From assembly GCF_002733955.1 (NCBI RefSeq), contig NZ_NVXQ01000006.1:116694-180693 (forward strand): DNA of 64,000 nt. Direction: 5' to 3'. The first letter of the stretch is position 1. Every line of letters starts with the position of its first letter. The DNA comes from Hoeflea sp. (lineage in GTDB: Bacteria; Pseudomonadota; Alphaproteobacteria; Rhizobiales; Rhizobiaceae). The notes beneath the pieces are model-generated. The model was not told where the DNA came from. It was given only the letters and a program-made list of their open reading frames with translations, and searched no databases. Positions 44,393 through 51,684 of the stretch are shown here, piece by piece. Both the position numbers and the translations under genes were made by a program.

Positions 44393-45862
44393 ATGAAGAC
44401 CTTCGACGCCACCATTTTCGATCTCGCACCCGTGGCGATGTGGATCGAGGACTTTTCCGGGGTCAAGCAGCAGTTCGACCAGTGGCGCAGCGAAGGCGTG
44501 GCGGACATCCGGGCCTTTCTCAAAGAAGACATGCGCCGGGTTGCGGCCTGTTCCCAGAAAATCCGGATACTGCAGGTCAACAGCAAGACGCTGGAACTGT
44601 TCGAAGCCAGGGATCTGGGGCACCTGGTCGACAATATTTCAGTGGTCTTCAGCGACGACATGTTCGAAAGCCACATCAATGAACTGGCGGCCCTGTGGGA
44701 AGGCGAGACCGAATTTTGCAGCAATGCGGTCAATTATTCGCTGTCCGGCCGGCGCATGGACATCCAGCTCAAGGGCTCGGTGATGCCAGGCTATGAAGAC
44801 ACGCTTGGCCAGGTTCTGCTGACCACCGAGGACGTGACAGCGCGCGAAGATGCGCGGCGCAACGAATACTCGAGCCGGCAGCACGCCGAGGGCCTGTTCG
44901 AACATTCGCCGGTGTCGCTGTGGGTCGAGGATTTCAGCCAGATCAGGGAGCTGATCGAATCCGTACGCGATCGGGGCATTGTCGATTTCCGCGTCTTCAT
45001 GGATGTGCATCCGGAATTTGTGCGCCAGTGCATGAGCGAGATCCGGGTTATCGACGTCAACCAGGCGACGCTCGACCTGTTCGGGGCGCCCGACGTTCAG
45101 ACGCTGCTTCATCGTCAGGCCGACATCTTCCGCGACGAGATGGAAAAACCGTTCCGGGAACAGCTGATGGATCTGTGGGAAGGCAAGCTCTACCATCAGC
45201 GCGAGGTGGTGAACTACGCGCTCGACGGGTCGATACGGCATATCCTGCTGCATTTTGCTGTCCTGCCGGGACACGAGACCGATTGGGCGCAGGTCCAGGT
45301 GGCGCTGACCGACATTACCGCGCGCAAGAAGGCCGAGGCCTATCTCGAATATCTGGGCAAGCACGACGTGCTGACCAAGCTGCACAATCGCGCCTTCTAC
45401 ATGGATGAACTCAACAGGCTCGAACGCAAGCCGTTGCGCCCGGTCTCGGCAATCCTGATGGACCTGAACGGTCTCAAGGAGGCCAATGACCAGCTCGGTC
45501 ATGACGCCGGCGATGCGCTGCTGCGCCGCTTCGGCGAGGTTCTCAACGGCGTGGTGTCGCAGCCCAACCATGCGGCCCGGATCGGTGGTGACGAGTTCGC
45601 CATCCTGATGCCCGGAGCCGACCGCAAGGCCGTCACCTCAATGGTCGAAACCATCAGTGAACTGCTGCACATCAACAACCAGTTCTACTCCAACGCGCCG
45701 TTGAGCGTGGCGATCGGCATGGCAACAAGCCAGGACGGCGAGAAGATGGAGGACCTGGTCAAGCGCGCTGACCGGGCGATGTATGAGGACAAGCGTCTGC
45801 ATCATACCGGCGGGAAGACCTTGGAGCAGAAGGCCAAGAACGGCTCCGCCCTCGCCAGCTGA
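44393..45862 (+). CDS. Diguanylate cyclase with two tandem PAS domains
   Basis: A 489-residue protein. Two similar PAS-type modules occupy about 5-145 (VAMWIEDFSGVKQQFDQWRS) and 165-310 (VSLWVEDFSQIRELIESVRD): each begins W-x-E-D-F-S, continues into a helix ending in RxL/RVxDVNxxTLxLF and closes with a beta-hairpin, so they look like an internal duplication. The GGDEF domain (about 325-475) has an intact GGDEF at 398-402 (RIGGDEFAIL) and IL-MDLNGLKEANDQLGHD; the RxxD inhibitory site is absent (QPNH). It should make c-di-GMP. No EAL domain is fused. The ATG at 44393 is fixed by the first PAS domain. Confidence 0.93.
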   Translation: MKTFDATIFDLAPVAMWIEDFSGVKQQFDQWRSEGVADIRAFLKEDMRRVAACSQKIRILQVNSKTLELFEARDLGHLVDNISVVFSDDMFESHINELAALWEGETEFCSNAVNYSLSGRRMDIQLKGSVMPGYEDTLGQVLLTTEDVTAREDARRNEYSSRQHAEGLFEHSPVSLWVEDFSQIRELIESVRDRGIVDFRVFMDVHPEFVRQCMSEIRVIDVNQATLDLFGAPDVQTLLHRQADIFRDEMEKPFREQLMDLWEGKLYHQREVVNYALDGSIRHILLHFAVLPGHETDWAQVQVALTDITARKKAEAYLEYLGKHDVLTKLHNRAFYMDELNRLERKPLRPVSAILMDLNGLKEANDQLGHDAGDALLRRFGEVLNGVVSQPNHAARIGGDEFAILMPGADRKAVTSMVETISELLHINNQFYSNAPLSVAIGMATSQDGEKMEDLVKRADRAMYEDKRLHHTGGKTLEQKAKNGSALAS

Positions 45863-45932
45863 AAAACCACGATCCGGGCTCAGATGAGGCCGAACCGGGT
45901 GAAGCTTTTGCCGGTTGCAGTTCCAGCGCGGT

Positions 45933-46886
45933 TTATTCGGCAGCCTGCAGGAAACCGTGTCCGCCCGCGTCGGTGAGCAGGAAGGCTTCACCGCACTGGC
46001 GCGAGAGGTTGCGCACGCGCAGGATATAGCCTTGGCGCTCGGTCACTGAAATGACGCCGCGCGCATCCAGCAGGTTGAAGACATGGCTTGCCTTGATGCA
46101 CTGGTCATAGGCCGGCAGCACGCATTTGTGCAGACCACCCGGCTCTGATGGCGCGCCAGACTTGAGAATGGCTTCGCATTCCTTTTCGGCATCTTCGAAA
46201 TGCTTGAGCAGCATTGCGGTGTCGGCGATCTCGAAATTGTAGCGCGAATATTCCTGCTCCGACTGCAGGAAGACATCACCATAGGTGACCTTCTCGGCGC
46301 CTTCACGGCCATTGAAGTTGAGGTCATAGACATTGTCGACGCCCTGGACATACATCGCCAGGCGCTCGAGACCATAAGTCAGCTCGCCTGCCACCGGTGC
46401 GCATTCAATGCCGCAGACCTGCTGGAAATAGGTGAACTGGCTGACTTCCATGCCGTCGCACCAGCACTCCCAGCCCAGACCCCAGGCACCGAGCGTCGGG
46501 CTTTCCCAGTCATCCTCGACAAAGCGGATGTCGTGCAATAGCGGATCGACGCCGATCGCCTTGAGCGAGCCGAGATAGAGCTCCTGCAGGTTGGACGGGT
46601 TGGGCTTGAGGATGACCTGGTACTGGTAATAATGCTGCAGCCGGTTGGGGTTTTCACCGTAACGGCCATCCTTGGGGCGGCGCGAGGGCTGCACGTAAGC
46701 CGCGTTCCAGGGCCGTGGGCCGAGCGCGCGCAGGGTTGTGGCCGGATGAAAGGTTCCGGCGCCGACTTCCATGTCGTAAGGCTGAAGCACGACGCAGCCG
46801 TAATCGGCCCAGTAGCGATGCAGCGCAAGAATGAGCGCCTGAAACGAGCGGGTCGGCTTCATGTGATCTGGAAGGGTTTCGGTCAT
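45933..46886 (-). CDS. glyQ: Glycine-tRNA ligase alpha subunit
   Basis: A 317-residue catalytic subunit of the alpha2-beta2 glycyl-tRNA synthetase. Typical class II synthetase features: [32 protein letters not shown] (motif 1-2 region), [19 protein letters not shown] and a C-terminal LARQ-like segment [14 protein letters not shown]. It activates glycine and works with glyS, encoded further downstream on the same strand with the PAS-GGDEF gene in the opposite direction in between. An alternative start eight codons later (MKPTRSFQ) exists. Confidence 0.97.
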   Translation of the reverse strand: MTETLPDHMKPTRSFQALILALHRYWADYGCVVLQPYDMEVGAGTFHPATTLRALGPRPWNAAYVQPSRRPKDGRYGENPNRLQHYYQYQVILKPNPSNLQELYLGSLKAIGVDPLLHDIRFVEDDWESPTLGAWGLGWECWCDGMEVSQFTYFQQVCGIECAPVAGELTYGLERLAMYVQGVDNVYDLNFNGREGAEKVTYGDVFLQSEQEYSRYNFEIADTAMLLKHFEDAEKECEAILKSGAPSEPGGLHKCVLPAYDQCIKASHVFNLLDARGVISVTERQGYILRVRNLSRQCGEAFLLTDAGGHGFLQAAE

Positions 46887-47000
46887 GGCTTGGGATCCGG
46901 ATGGCGCATCATGAGGGCTCGGGCCATCTTGAGAGCGGCCCTGAATGTGCGGCGACAGGTGCCATGAAGGGAATGACCGGTCAAGTCTACAGCAAACGGC

Positions 47001-47029
47001 TTGACAGATTAGGGCGACCGTCCTAATAA
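47001..47029 (+). promoter_or_regulatory. Sigma70-like promoter of the TetR gene
   Basis: TTGACA (47001-47006), 17-bp spacer, TAATAA (47024-47029). It lies 35 bp before the GTG start at 47064. The first operator repeat overlaps its spacer and -10. Confidence 0.7.
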
Positions 47030-47048
47030 TTTAGGACACGTGACCTAA
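47008..47048. promoter_or_regulatory. Double operator TTAGG-N8-CCTAA over the TetR promoter
   Basis: Two inverted repeats of identical arms: ATTAGG-N8-CCTAAT at 47008-47027 and TTAGG-N8-CCTAA at 47031-47048, with centres 22 bp apart. One overlaps the spacer and -10, the other lies just downstream. This is the layout of TetR autorepression; the bound protein is inferred to be the adjacent regulator. Confidence 0.75.
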
Positions 47049-47063
47049 TATGGAATTTGTGCT

Positions 47064-47645
47064 GTGAAAGCCGATGAAACCCGCCGGAAGATAGTGGTCG
47101 CAGCTGACAAGCTCTTTTACGAACAAGGGTTTGAAAGAGCGTCCTTTGCCGACATCGCCCGAGTGGTCGAGATCTCGCGGGGCAACTTCTATTACCACTT
47201 CAAGACAAAGGACGCCGTTCTGGCCGCGGTGATCGAACACAGGCTTGATGAGCGCAAGGCGATGTTGCGCCGTTGGGAGCAAGAGGAAGACAAACCCGCG
47301 AACCGGGTAAAGAGCTTCATCAACATCCTCATCTCCAACCAGACCAAGATCATGGCGTTCGGATGCCCGGTCGGGACGCTTTGCACCGAACTCGCCAAGC
47401 TCGACCATGCCCTGAAACCTGAAGCCGCCGGGTTGTTCACCCTGTTCGCGGAGTGGCTGGAACGACAATTCGTCGAACTCGGATGCGGCGGCCAGGCCCC
47501 CGATCTTGCCATGCACCTGCTCATGCGCAGCCAGGGCGTCGCCTCCCTTGCCAACACCTTTCAGGACGCGGAGTTCGTCCGCCGCGAGGTTGAAGCGATG
47601 TATCAATGGCTGGACAACCAGCTCTCACCAATGCGCCCGATATGA
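47064..47645 (+). CDS. TetR/AcrR family transcriptional regulator
   Basis: A 193-residue regulator. The N-terminal helix-turn-helix (about 5-50) contains KLFYEQGFERASFADIARVVEISRGNFYYHFKTKDA, split here by its helices, and matches TetR. The C-terminal domain (about 70-190) is the ligand- and dimer-forming part, with CPVGTLCTELAKL. It starts at GTG (47064). Its own promoter holds two matching inverted repeats, so it is probably autoregulated. It is 27 bp upstream of a YciI-type gene that it likely controls. The ligand is unknown. Confidence 0.93.
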   Translation: MKADETRRKIVVAADKLFYEQGFERASFADIARVVEISRGNFYYHFKTKDAVLAAVIEHRLDERKAMLRRWEQEEDKPANRVKSFINILISNQTKIMAFGCPVGTLCTELAKLDHALKPEAAGLFTLFAEWLERQFVELGCGGQAPDLAMHLLMRSQGVASLANTFQDAEFVRREVEAMYQWLDNQLSPMRPI

Positions 47646-47672
47646 ACCGGGGGCCAAGAACAGGAGATTCCC

Positions 47673-47960
47673 ATGTTTCTGATCATGCTTCGCTTTTCCG
47701 ACAACAAGTCAGCAGCCGCAGAGCATATGCAGGCGCACAACGCCTGGATTGCCAAAGGCTTTGAGGAGGATGTGTTCCTGCTCACCGGCAGCATCGAGCC
47801 GAAACAGGGCGGCACTGTGCTGGCTTACAACATCACACGCGCCGAGCTCGAAAAGCGCGTGGCTGAAGATCCCTTTCTCGCCCACAATGTGGTGACGGCG
47901 GAGATTGCCGAGATAACGCCAGGGAGGACTGATCCAAGACTGGATTTCCTCAAGGCATGA
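47673..47960 (+). CDS. YciI family protein
   Basis: A 95-residue ferredoxin-like YciI-domain protein. Family features are MFLIMLRFSDNK, AEHMQAHNAWIAKGFEEDV with the conserved His, SIEPKQGGTVLAYN and EDPFLAHNVVTAEI. YciI-like proteins are small enzymes or binding proteins; the reaction here is unknown. It is co-directional with the TetR gene at 27 bp and so is probably its target. It ends one base before the stop of the small membrane protein on the other strand. Confidence 0.9.
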   Translation: MFLIMLRFSDNKSAAAEHMQAHNAWIAKGFEEDVFLLTGSIEPKQGGTVLAYNITRAELEKRVAEDPFLAHNVVTAEIAEITPGRTDPRLDFLKA

Positions 47961-47961
47961 A

Positions 47962-48153
47962 TTACTCGTCGGGTTTTCTGAGCCGGTATTCGCCGGTGTC
48001 GGGGTCCTCGATCAAGGTGCCTTGCGCGCCGGTGCGGGTTTCCTTCTCGGCGTCGCGGACCTTGGCGCTGACGCGTTCGGCCTCGGCGATGAAGCGCTTG
48101 TAACCAAGCCAGGCCACGGCTCCGGCGGCGGCGAGCAAAAGAAGTTGCGGCAT
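47962..48153 (-). CDS. Small membrane-anchored hypothetical protein
   Basis: A 63-residue protein with an N-terminal hydrophobic helix (LLLLAAAGAVAWLGYKRFI, residues 4-22) and a charged C-terminal tail that ends DPDTGEYRLRKPDE. Small proteins of this type are common in Rhizobiales and are annotated as hypothetical. It starts at MPQLLLLAA (48153), preceded by GGTCCTTTCC/AGGACC-type purines on the minus strand. It lies 127 bp downstream of the S49 peptidase on the same strand. Confidence 0.7.
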   Translation of the reverse strand: MPQLLLLAAAGAVAWLGYKRFIAEAERVSAKVRDAEKETRTGAQGTLIEDPDTGEYRLRKPDE

Positions 48154-48280
48154 GTTTAGCGGTCCTTTCCTCACCCTCAGACCCGGGCGTCCCATCTGCA
48201 GATAATGGCGGGTTCCGCCCTCACCTGTCCTCACTCATTCCTAGGCCGCTTCGGCAACCCGTCTACGTTTCCGAGGCGGA

Positions 48281-49138
48281 TCAAAGGCCGTAGCGGGACC
48301 AGAGCGCCCGGTCTTCCAGCGCATTCAACCCTGCTTCACCGATCCCTGCAAGCGTATCGGCGGCGATTGACGCGCTTACGCCGGGCACACGGCGGCCAAA
48401 CAACCCGCGCTGCGCGCTAATCAGGCGCATCTTGACCATGTCGCCATAGCGCGCCCGCAGTGCCGACCGAAGGTCGCCCAACTCATCGACCAGTCCCAAT
48501 TCCCTGCCGCGAATACCGGTCCAGAAACGGCCGGTGAACAGGTCCGCATCGTCTTTCAGCCTGGCGCCACGGCTGTCCTTGACCAGATCGATGAAGACCT
48601 TGTGAATGTCGAGCTGCAGATCCTTCAGCCGGGCAACGTCTTCAGGGTTTTCCGGCTGGAACGGATCGAGCAGCGACTTGTTCTCGCCTGCGGTATAGAC
48701 CCGGCGCTCGACGCCGATCTTGTCGATCAGGCCGGTGAAGCCGAAACCTGCCGAGATGACTCCAATGGAGCCGACCACGGAGGACAGATCGGCGATGATC
48801 TCGTCCCCGGCGCAGGCGATCATGTAGCCGCCGGAAGCCGCCACATCCTCGACGAAGATCAGCACCTTCTTGTTTTTCTCGGCCGCCAGATCGCGGATGC
48901 GCTTGTAGATCAGCCGTGACTGCACCGGAGATCCGCCGGGCGAATTGATCACGATGGCAACCGCCGGCGCCTTCTTGTCGGCGAAGGCCCGCGCCAGCAA
49001 GGGCGCCACGGTGGCGATGTTGAGGTTCTGGCGAAACTGGTTGCCGCCAGCCATTATGGTTCCATGCAACCTGACGACCGGGATGGTGGTGATATCCTTG
49101 CGAAAACGGGCGGGATAGAAAGAACTCAAAGAAACCAT
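48281..49138 (-). CDS. S49 family peptidase (SppA/SohB-like)
   Basis: A 285-residue serine protease of the signal peptide peptidase A family. The catalytic dyad is S102 (DVAASGGYMIACAGD) and K154 (GENKSLLDPF); their spacing of 52 equals that of Bacillus SppA (S147/K199). VINSPGGSPVQS is the oxyanion/strand motif. It has no obvious N-terminal membrane anchor, so it is probably a cytoplasmic or peripheral short form, as found in many Alphaproteobacteria. The start at 49138 (MVSLSSFYPARF) is preferred. It should cleave leftover signal peptides or small membrane peptides. Confidence 0.93.
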   Translation of the reverse strand: MVSLSSFYPARFRKDITTIPVVRLHGTIMAGGNQFRQNLNIATVAPLLARAFADKKAPAVAIVINSPGGSPVQSRLIYKRIRDLAAEKNKKVLIFVEDVAASGGYMIACAGDEIIADLSSVVGSIGVISAGFGFTGLIDKIGVERRVYTAGENKSLLDPFQPENPEDVARLKDLQLDIHKVFIDLVKDSRGARLKDDADLFTGRFWTGIRGRELGLVDELGDLRSALRARYGDMVKMRLISAQRGLFGRRVPGVSASIAADTLAGIGEAGLNALEDRALWSRYGL

Positions 49139-49243
49139 GACGGGCCAATCCTGTTGTCGACGGCAATCCATGCCGGCATTTCCATGCACCACGCCATGTA
49201 TGTCTTTTCTGACCCAGTACAATGGCTCAGCGAGGGCCTTGGG

Positions 49244-50071
49244 TTATTTTGACGGTCGATTGGGTGTTTGCCGGGGCCAGGCGGCGCGACCATTGGCAAG
49301 GCCGTGCATCTGGTCCGAAAAGGCGTGCCCCTCGCCCTCGTGGATGAGGATCCGGTCGCGCAGACGCATGCGGGCGCGGCTGCCCTTGATGGCCGTGATC
49401 AGGATCCGGATCGCATCGCTGCCAGTGCGCGGAATGACCGGGGTGATTTCGACGCCACCGAAGCGTTTTCCCAGTGCGGCGAAGATCTCTGCCAGCGATT
49501 CCGGCCGCGCGATGACCGACACCTGGCCACCCGGCTTGAGGATGGCGGCAGCGGTGCGAAGCCAGCGCTCGAACAGATCATCACTCTCCATCGCATGGGC
49601 CTCGGCCTTGAGCAGGTCAGGCGTCTTGCGGTCATGTCCGGAATTGAACGGCGGGTTGAGGATGACATAGTCATAGGCGTAATCGGCAAGCCCGGCCTCA
49701 CGACGGTGGCTACCGGTCAAGGTCACATCGGCCTCGATGACGCTGGCGCGGGCAGTCAGATGAACATTTTCAGATAGTGCCAGAGATCTGCGCGCGCATT
49801 CGGCCATGGCGGGCGACCGCTCGATCAGCACGGCGTTCAGGTCCGGCAGCCGGTTGATGGCGGCAAGGCCGGCTGCCCCCGCGCCGGCGCCAAGATCAGC
49901 CAGCGTCCCTGCTGCGCCCTCGGGCACGGTGGCTGCCAGCAACATGGCATCCATGCCGGCCCGGTGACCGCTGCCCGCCGGCTGGACCAGGAAAAAGCCG
50001 CCATTGTGGAAGGCGTCGATCGTGATTGAGGCTGCAGCGTTCAGCGTCTTGCTGTCAGGCGTTTGCGTCAC
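49244..50071 (-). CDS. tRNA1(Val) (adenine37-N6)-methyltransferase-like (TrmN6 type)
   Basis: A 275-residue SAM methyltransferase. The SAM motif is LADLGAGAGAAGLAAINR and the N6-adenine motif is YVILNPPFNSGHD; the N-terminal FHNGGFFLVQPAGSGHRAGMDAMLL is typical of the TrmN6/YfiC family. It should methylate N6 of an adenosine in tRNA (A37 of tRNA-Val in E. coli); the substrate in this species is inferred. I place the start at a GTG (50071); it overlaps the last 17 bp of the DUF2007 gene, so the two are likely coupled. Confidence 0.87.
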   Translation of the reverse strand: MTQTPDSKTLNAAASITIDAFHNGGFFLVQPAGSGHRAGMDAMLLAATVPEGAAGTLADLGAGAGAAGLAAINRLPDLNAVLIERSPAMAECARRSLALSENVHLTARASVIEADVTLTGSHRREAGLADYAYDYVILNPPFNSGHDRKTPDLLKAEAHAMESDDLFERWLRTAAAILKPGGQVSVIARPESLAEIFAALGKRFGGVEITPVIPRTGSDAIRILITAIKGSRARMRLRDRILIHEGEGHAFSDQMHGLANGRAAWPRQTPNRPSK

Positions 50072-50300
50072 GGTCGTTCCAGGGCCTGAGTTCTTCTTCC
50101 AGACCCGCATCGATGACAATCCGGCGGGCCTGGGAGGCCATACCCGGATCAACCAGGATGCGGCGCGGAATCACCCCCACGGATCCTTCGAGAATGCTCA
50201 TTCCGTTGTCGGCCACCATGCAGCCGATTCCGGCATCGCGCATCAGGCTTTCCACGAATGAAATGAGGACCGGGTCATTGGTGCGTATGAGGTCGTGCAT
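50055..50300 (-). CDS. DUF2007 domain-containing protein
   Basis: An 81-residue protein with MHDLIRTNDPVLISFVESLM and a central GCMVADNGMSILEGSVGVIPRRILV, the pattern of putative signal-transducing DUF2007 proteins. It has no signal peptide. The function is unknown. It is the first gene of a minus-strand pair with the methyltransferase, and is divergent from ispB across 133 bp. Confidence 0.88.
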   Translation of the reverse strand: MHDLIRTNDPVLISFVESLMRDAGIGCMVADNGMSILEGSVGVIPRRILVDPGMASQARRIVIDAGLEEELRPWNDRDANA

Positions 50301-50433
50301 GGTGTCTCCCTGTGTCTTCTTTGTTTCATCCAAATCTATCACTTATCAAGCCTTACCCGCGTCAAATCGCAGCTTGCCGTCAGTTGAAGCGCTGAATAAT
50401 GTGCAAACAAAGTTTTAACAGGAGTCCGTACCC

Positions 50434-51450
50434 GTGGGCGTAGTCATATCACTGGACGAAGGAAAACAAAGAGACGCCTCGGTCAAGCCGCTGGTCGAAA
50501 ACACCAAGCCCGACATGGAGCGCGTCAACCAGCTGATTCTGTCCAAGGCAGGTTCCGACGTCGCTATGATCCCGGAAGTGGCAAACCACCTGATTTCTTC
50601 GGGCGGCAAGCGGCTCCGCCCGATGCTGACACTGGCCTCGGCGACGATGTTTGGCTACGAGGGCGAAGCCCACATCAAGCTCGCCACGTCGGTCGAGTTC
50701 ATGCACACGGCAACGCTCCTGCATGATGACGTGGTCGACGAGAGCGATCTCAGACGCGGCCGCTCGACCGCCCGGATGATCTGGGGCAACCAGGCCAGCG
50801 TGCTGGTCGGCGATTTCCTGCTCGGTCAGGCCTTCAAGATGATGGTCGAGGTCGGCTCGCTGGAAGCGCTCGACGTGCTGGCAACCGCCGCCTCGGTGAT
50901 CGCCGAAGGTGAAGTGCTGCAATTGTCGGTCGCCAAGAACATGGAAACGACCGAAGATGACTATCTGGCCGTTATCCGGGCCAAGACCGCAGCGCTGTTT
51001 TCAGCGGCCTGCGAAGTCGGGCCGATCGTGGCCGGCGTCAGCAAGGCAGAGCGCAATGCGCTCAGATCCTACGGCATGAATCTCGGCCTGGCGTTCCAGC
51101 TGATCGACGACGTGCTCGATTATGGCGGGTCGGCCAAGGACCTGGGCAAGAATGTCGGCGACGATTTCCGCGAAGGCAAGATCACCCTGCCGGTGGTGCT
51201 TGCCTATCGCCGCGGTTCCGAATCGGAGCGGGCGTTCTGGCGCGAGGCCATCGAGGGCGGCAAGACCGACGATGCGGCGCTCGAAAAGGCAATGGGGCTG
51301 ATTACCAAATATGGCAGCCTGAAAGACACCACGGCCCGGGCCGAGCATTACGCCTCGATCGCGCGCGATGCACTGGCACCGCTGCCTGATTCGGCAGAGA
51401 AATCGGCGCTGCTCGAAGTCATCGCGTTTTGCGTGAACCGGGCGAGCTGA
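50434..51450 (+). CDS. ispB: Polyprenyl (octa-/decaprenyl) diphosphate synthase
   Basis: A 338-residue trans-prenyltransferase that extends farnesyl diphosphate with isopentenyl units to make the quinone side chain. The first Asp-rich motif is LLHDDVVDESDLRRG (about 90-104), the second LIDDVLDYGGSAKD (about 222-235); the SSGGKRLRPML start of the domain is present. The chain length (C40-C50) cannot be read with confidence; Rhizobiales usually make Q10. The start is a GTG at 50434 with AGGAG at 50420. It precedes the TPR gene and ispE. Confidence 0.95.
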   Translation: MGVVISLDEGKQRDASVKPLVENTKPDMERVNQLILSKAGSDVAMIPEVANHLISSGGKRLRPMLTLASATMFGYEGEAHIKLATSVEFMHTATLLHDDVVDESDLRRGRSTARMIWGNQASVLVGDFLLGQAFKMMVEVGSLEALDVLATAASVIAEGEVLQLSVAKNMETTEDDYLAVIRAKTAALFSAACEVGPIVAGVSKAERNALRSYGMNLGLAFQLIDDVLDYGGSAKDLGKNVGDDFREGKITLPVVLAYRRGSESERAFWREAIEGGKTDDAALEKAMGLITKYGSLKDTTARAEHYASIARDALAPLPDSAEKSALLEVIAFCVNRAS

Positions 51451-51684
51451 AGCCGGCAGCGCTGTGAGGCATCATGCATGCAGTTGCGTGCGCAATGTGC
51501 TGTTGCCTGGGATCAGCGCGGCAGGTCAGCGTTCAAATGACCACATTTGAACGCGACGGGGATTAGCCTTTGTCTGCGGCATGCTGGAGCCTTGCCGCCC
51601 TGCGCCAAAAAAGCCATTGTGTTGGGTATACATGCTTCGGCACATGGCCGACGCATGGCCAGAACGAACATGAGGCAGGACTTG
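51451..51684. other. Intergenic region between ispB and the TPR gene
   Basis: A 234-bp gap. It holds an ATGCATGC octamer (51474-51481) and a perfect inverted repeat CGTTCAAATG-ACCA-CATTTGAACG at 51530-51553. Open frames continue upstream of the TPR start but show no signal or domain. Confidence 0.55.
51530..51553. promoter_or_regulatory. 10-bp perfect inverted repeat with a 4-base loop
   Basis: CGTTCAAATG and CATTTGAACG around ACCA. It has no T-run and lies 132 bp before the TPR gene start, so it may be an operator or an mRNA stem. A related CGTTCA-N12-TGAACG occurs near 25106-25129. Confidence 0.4.
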
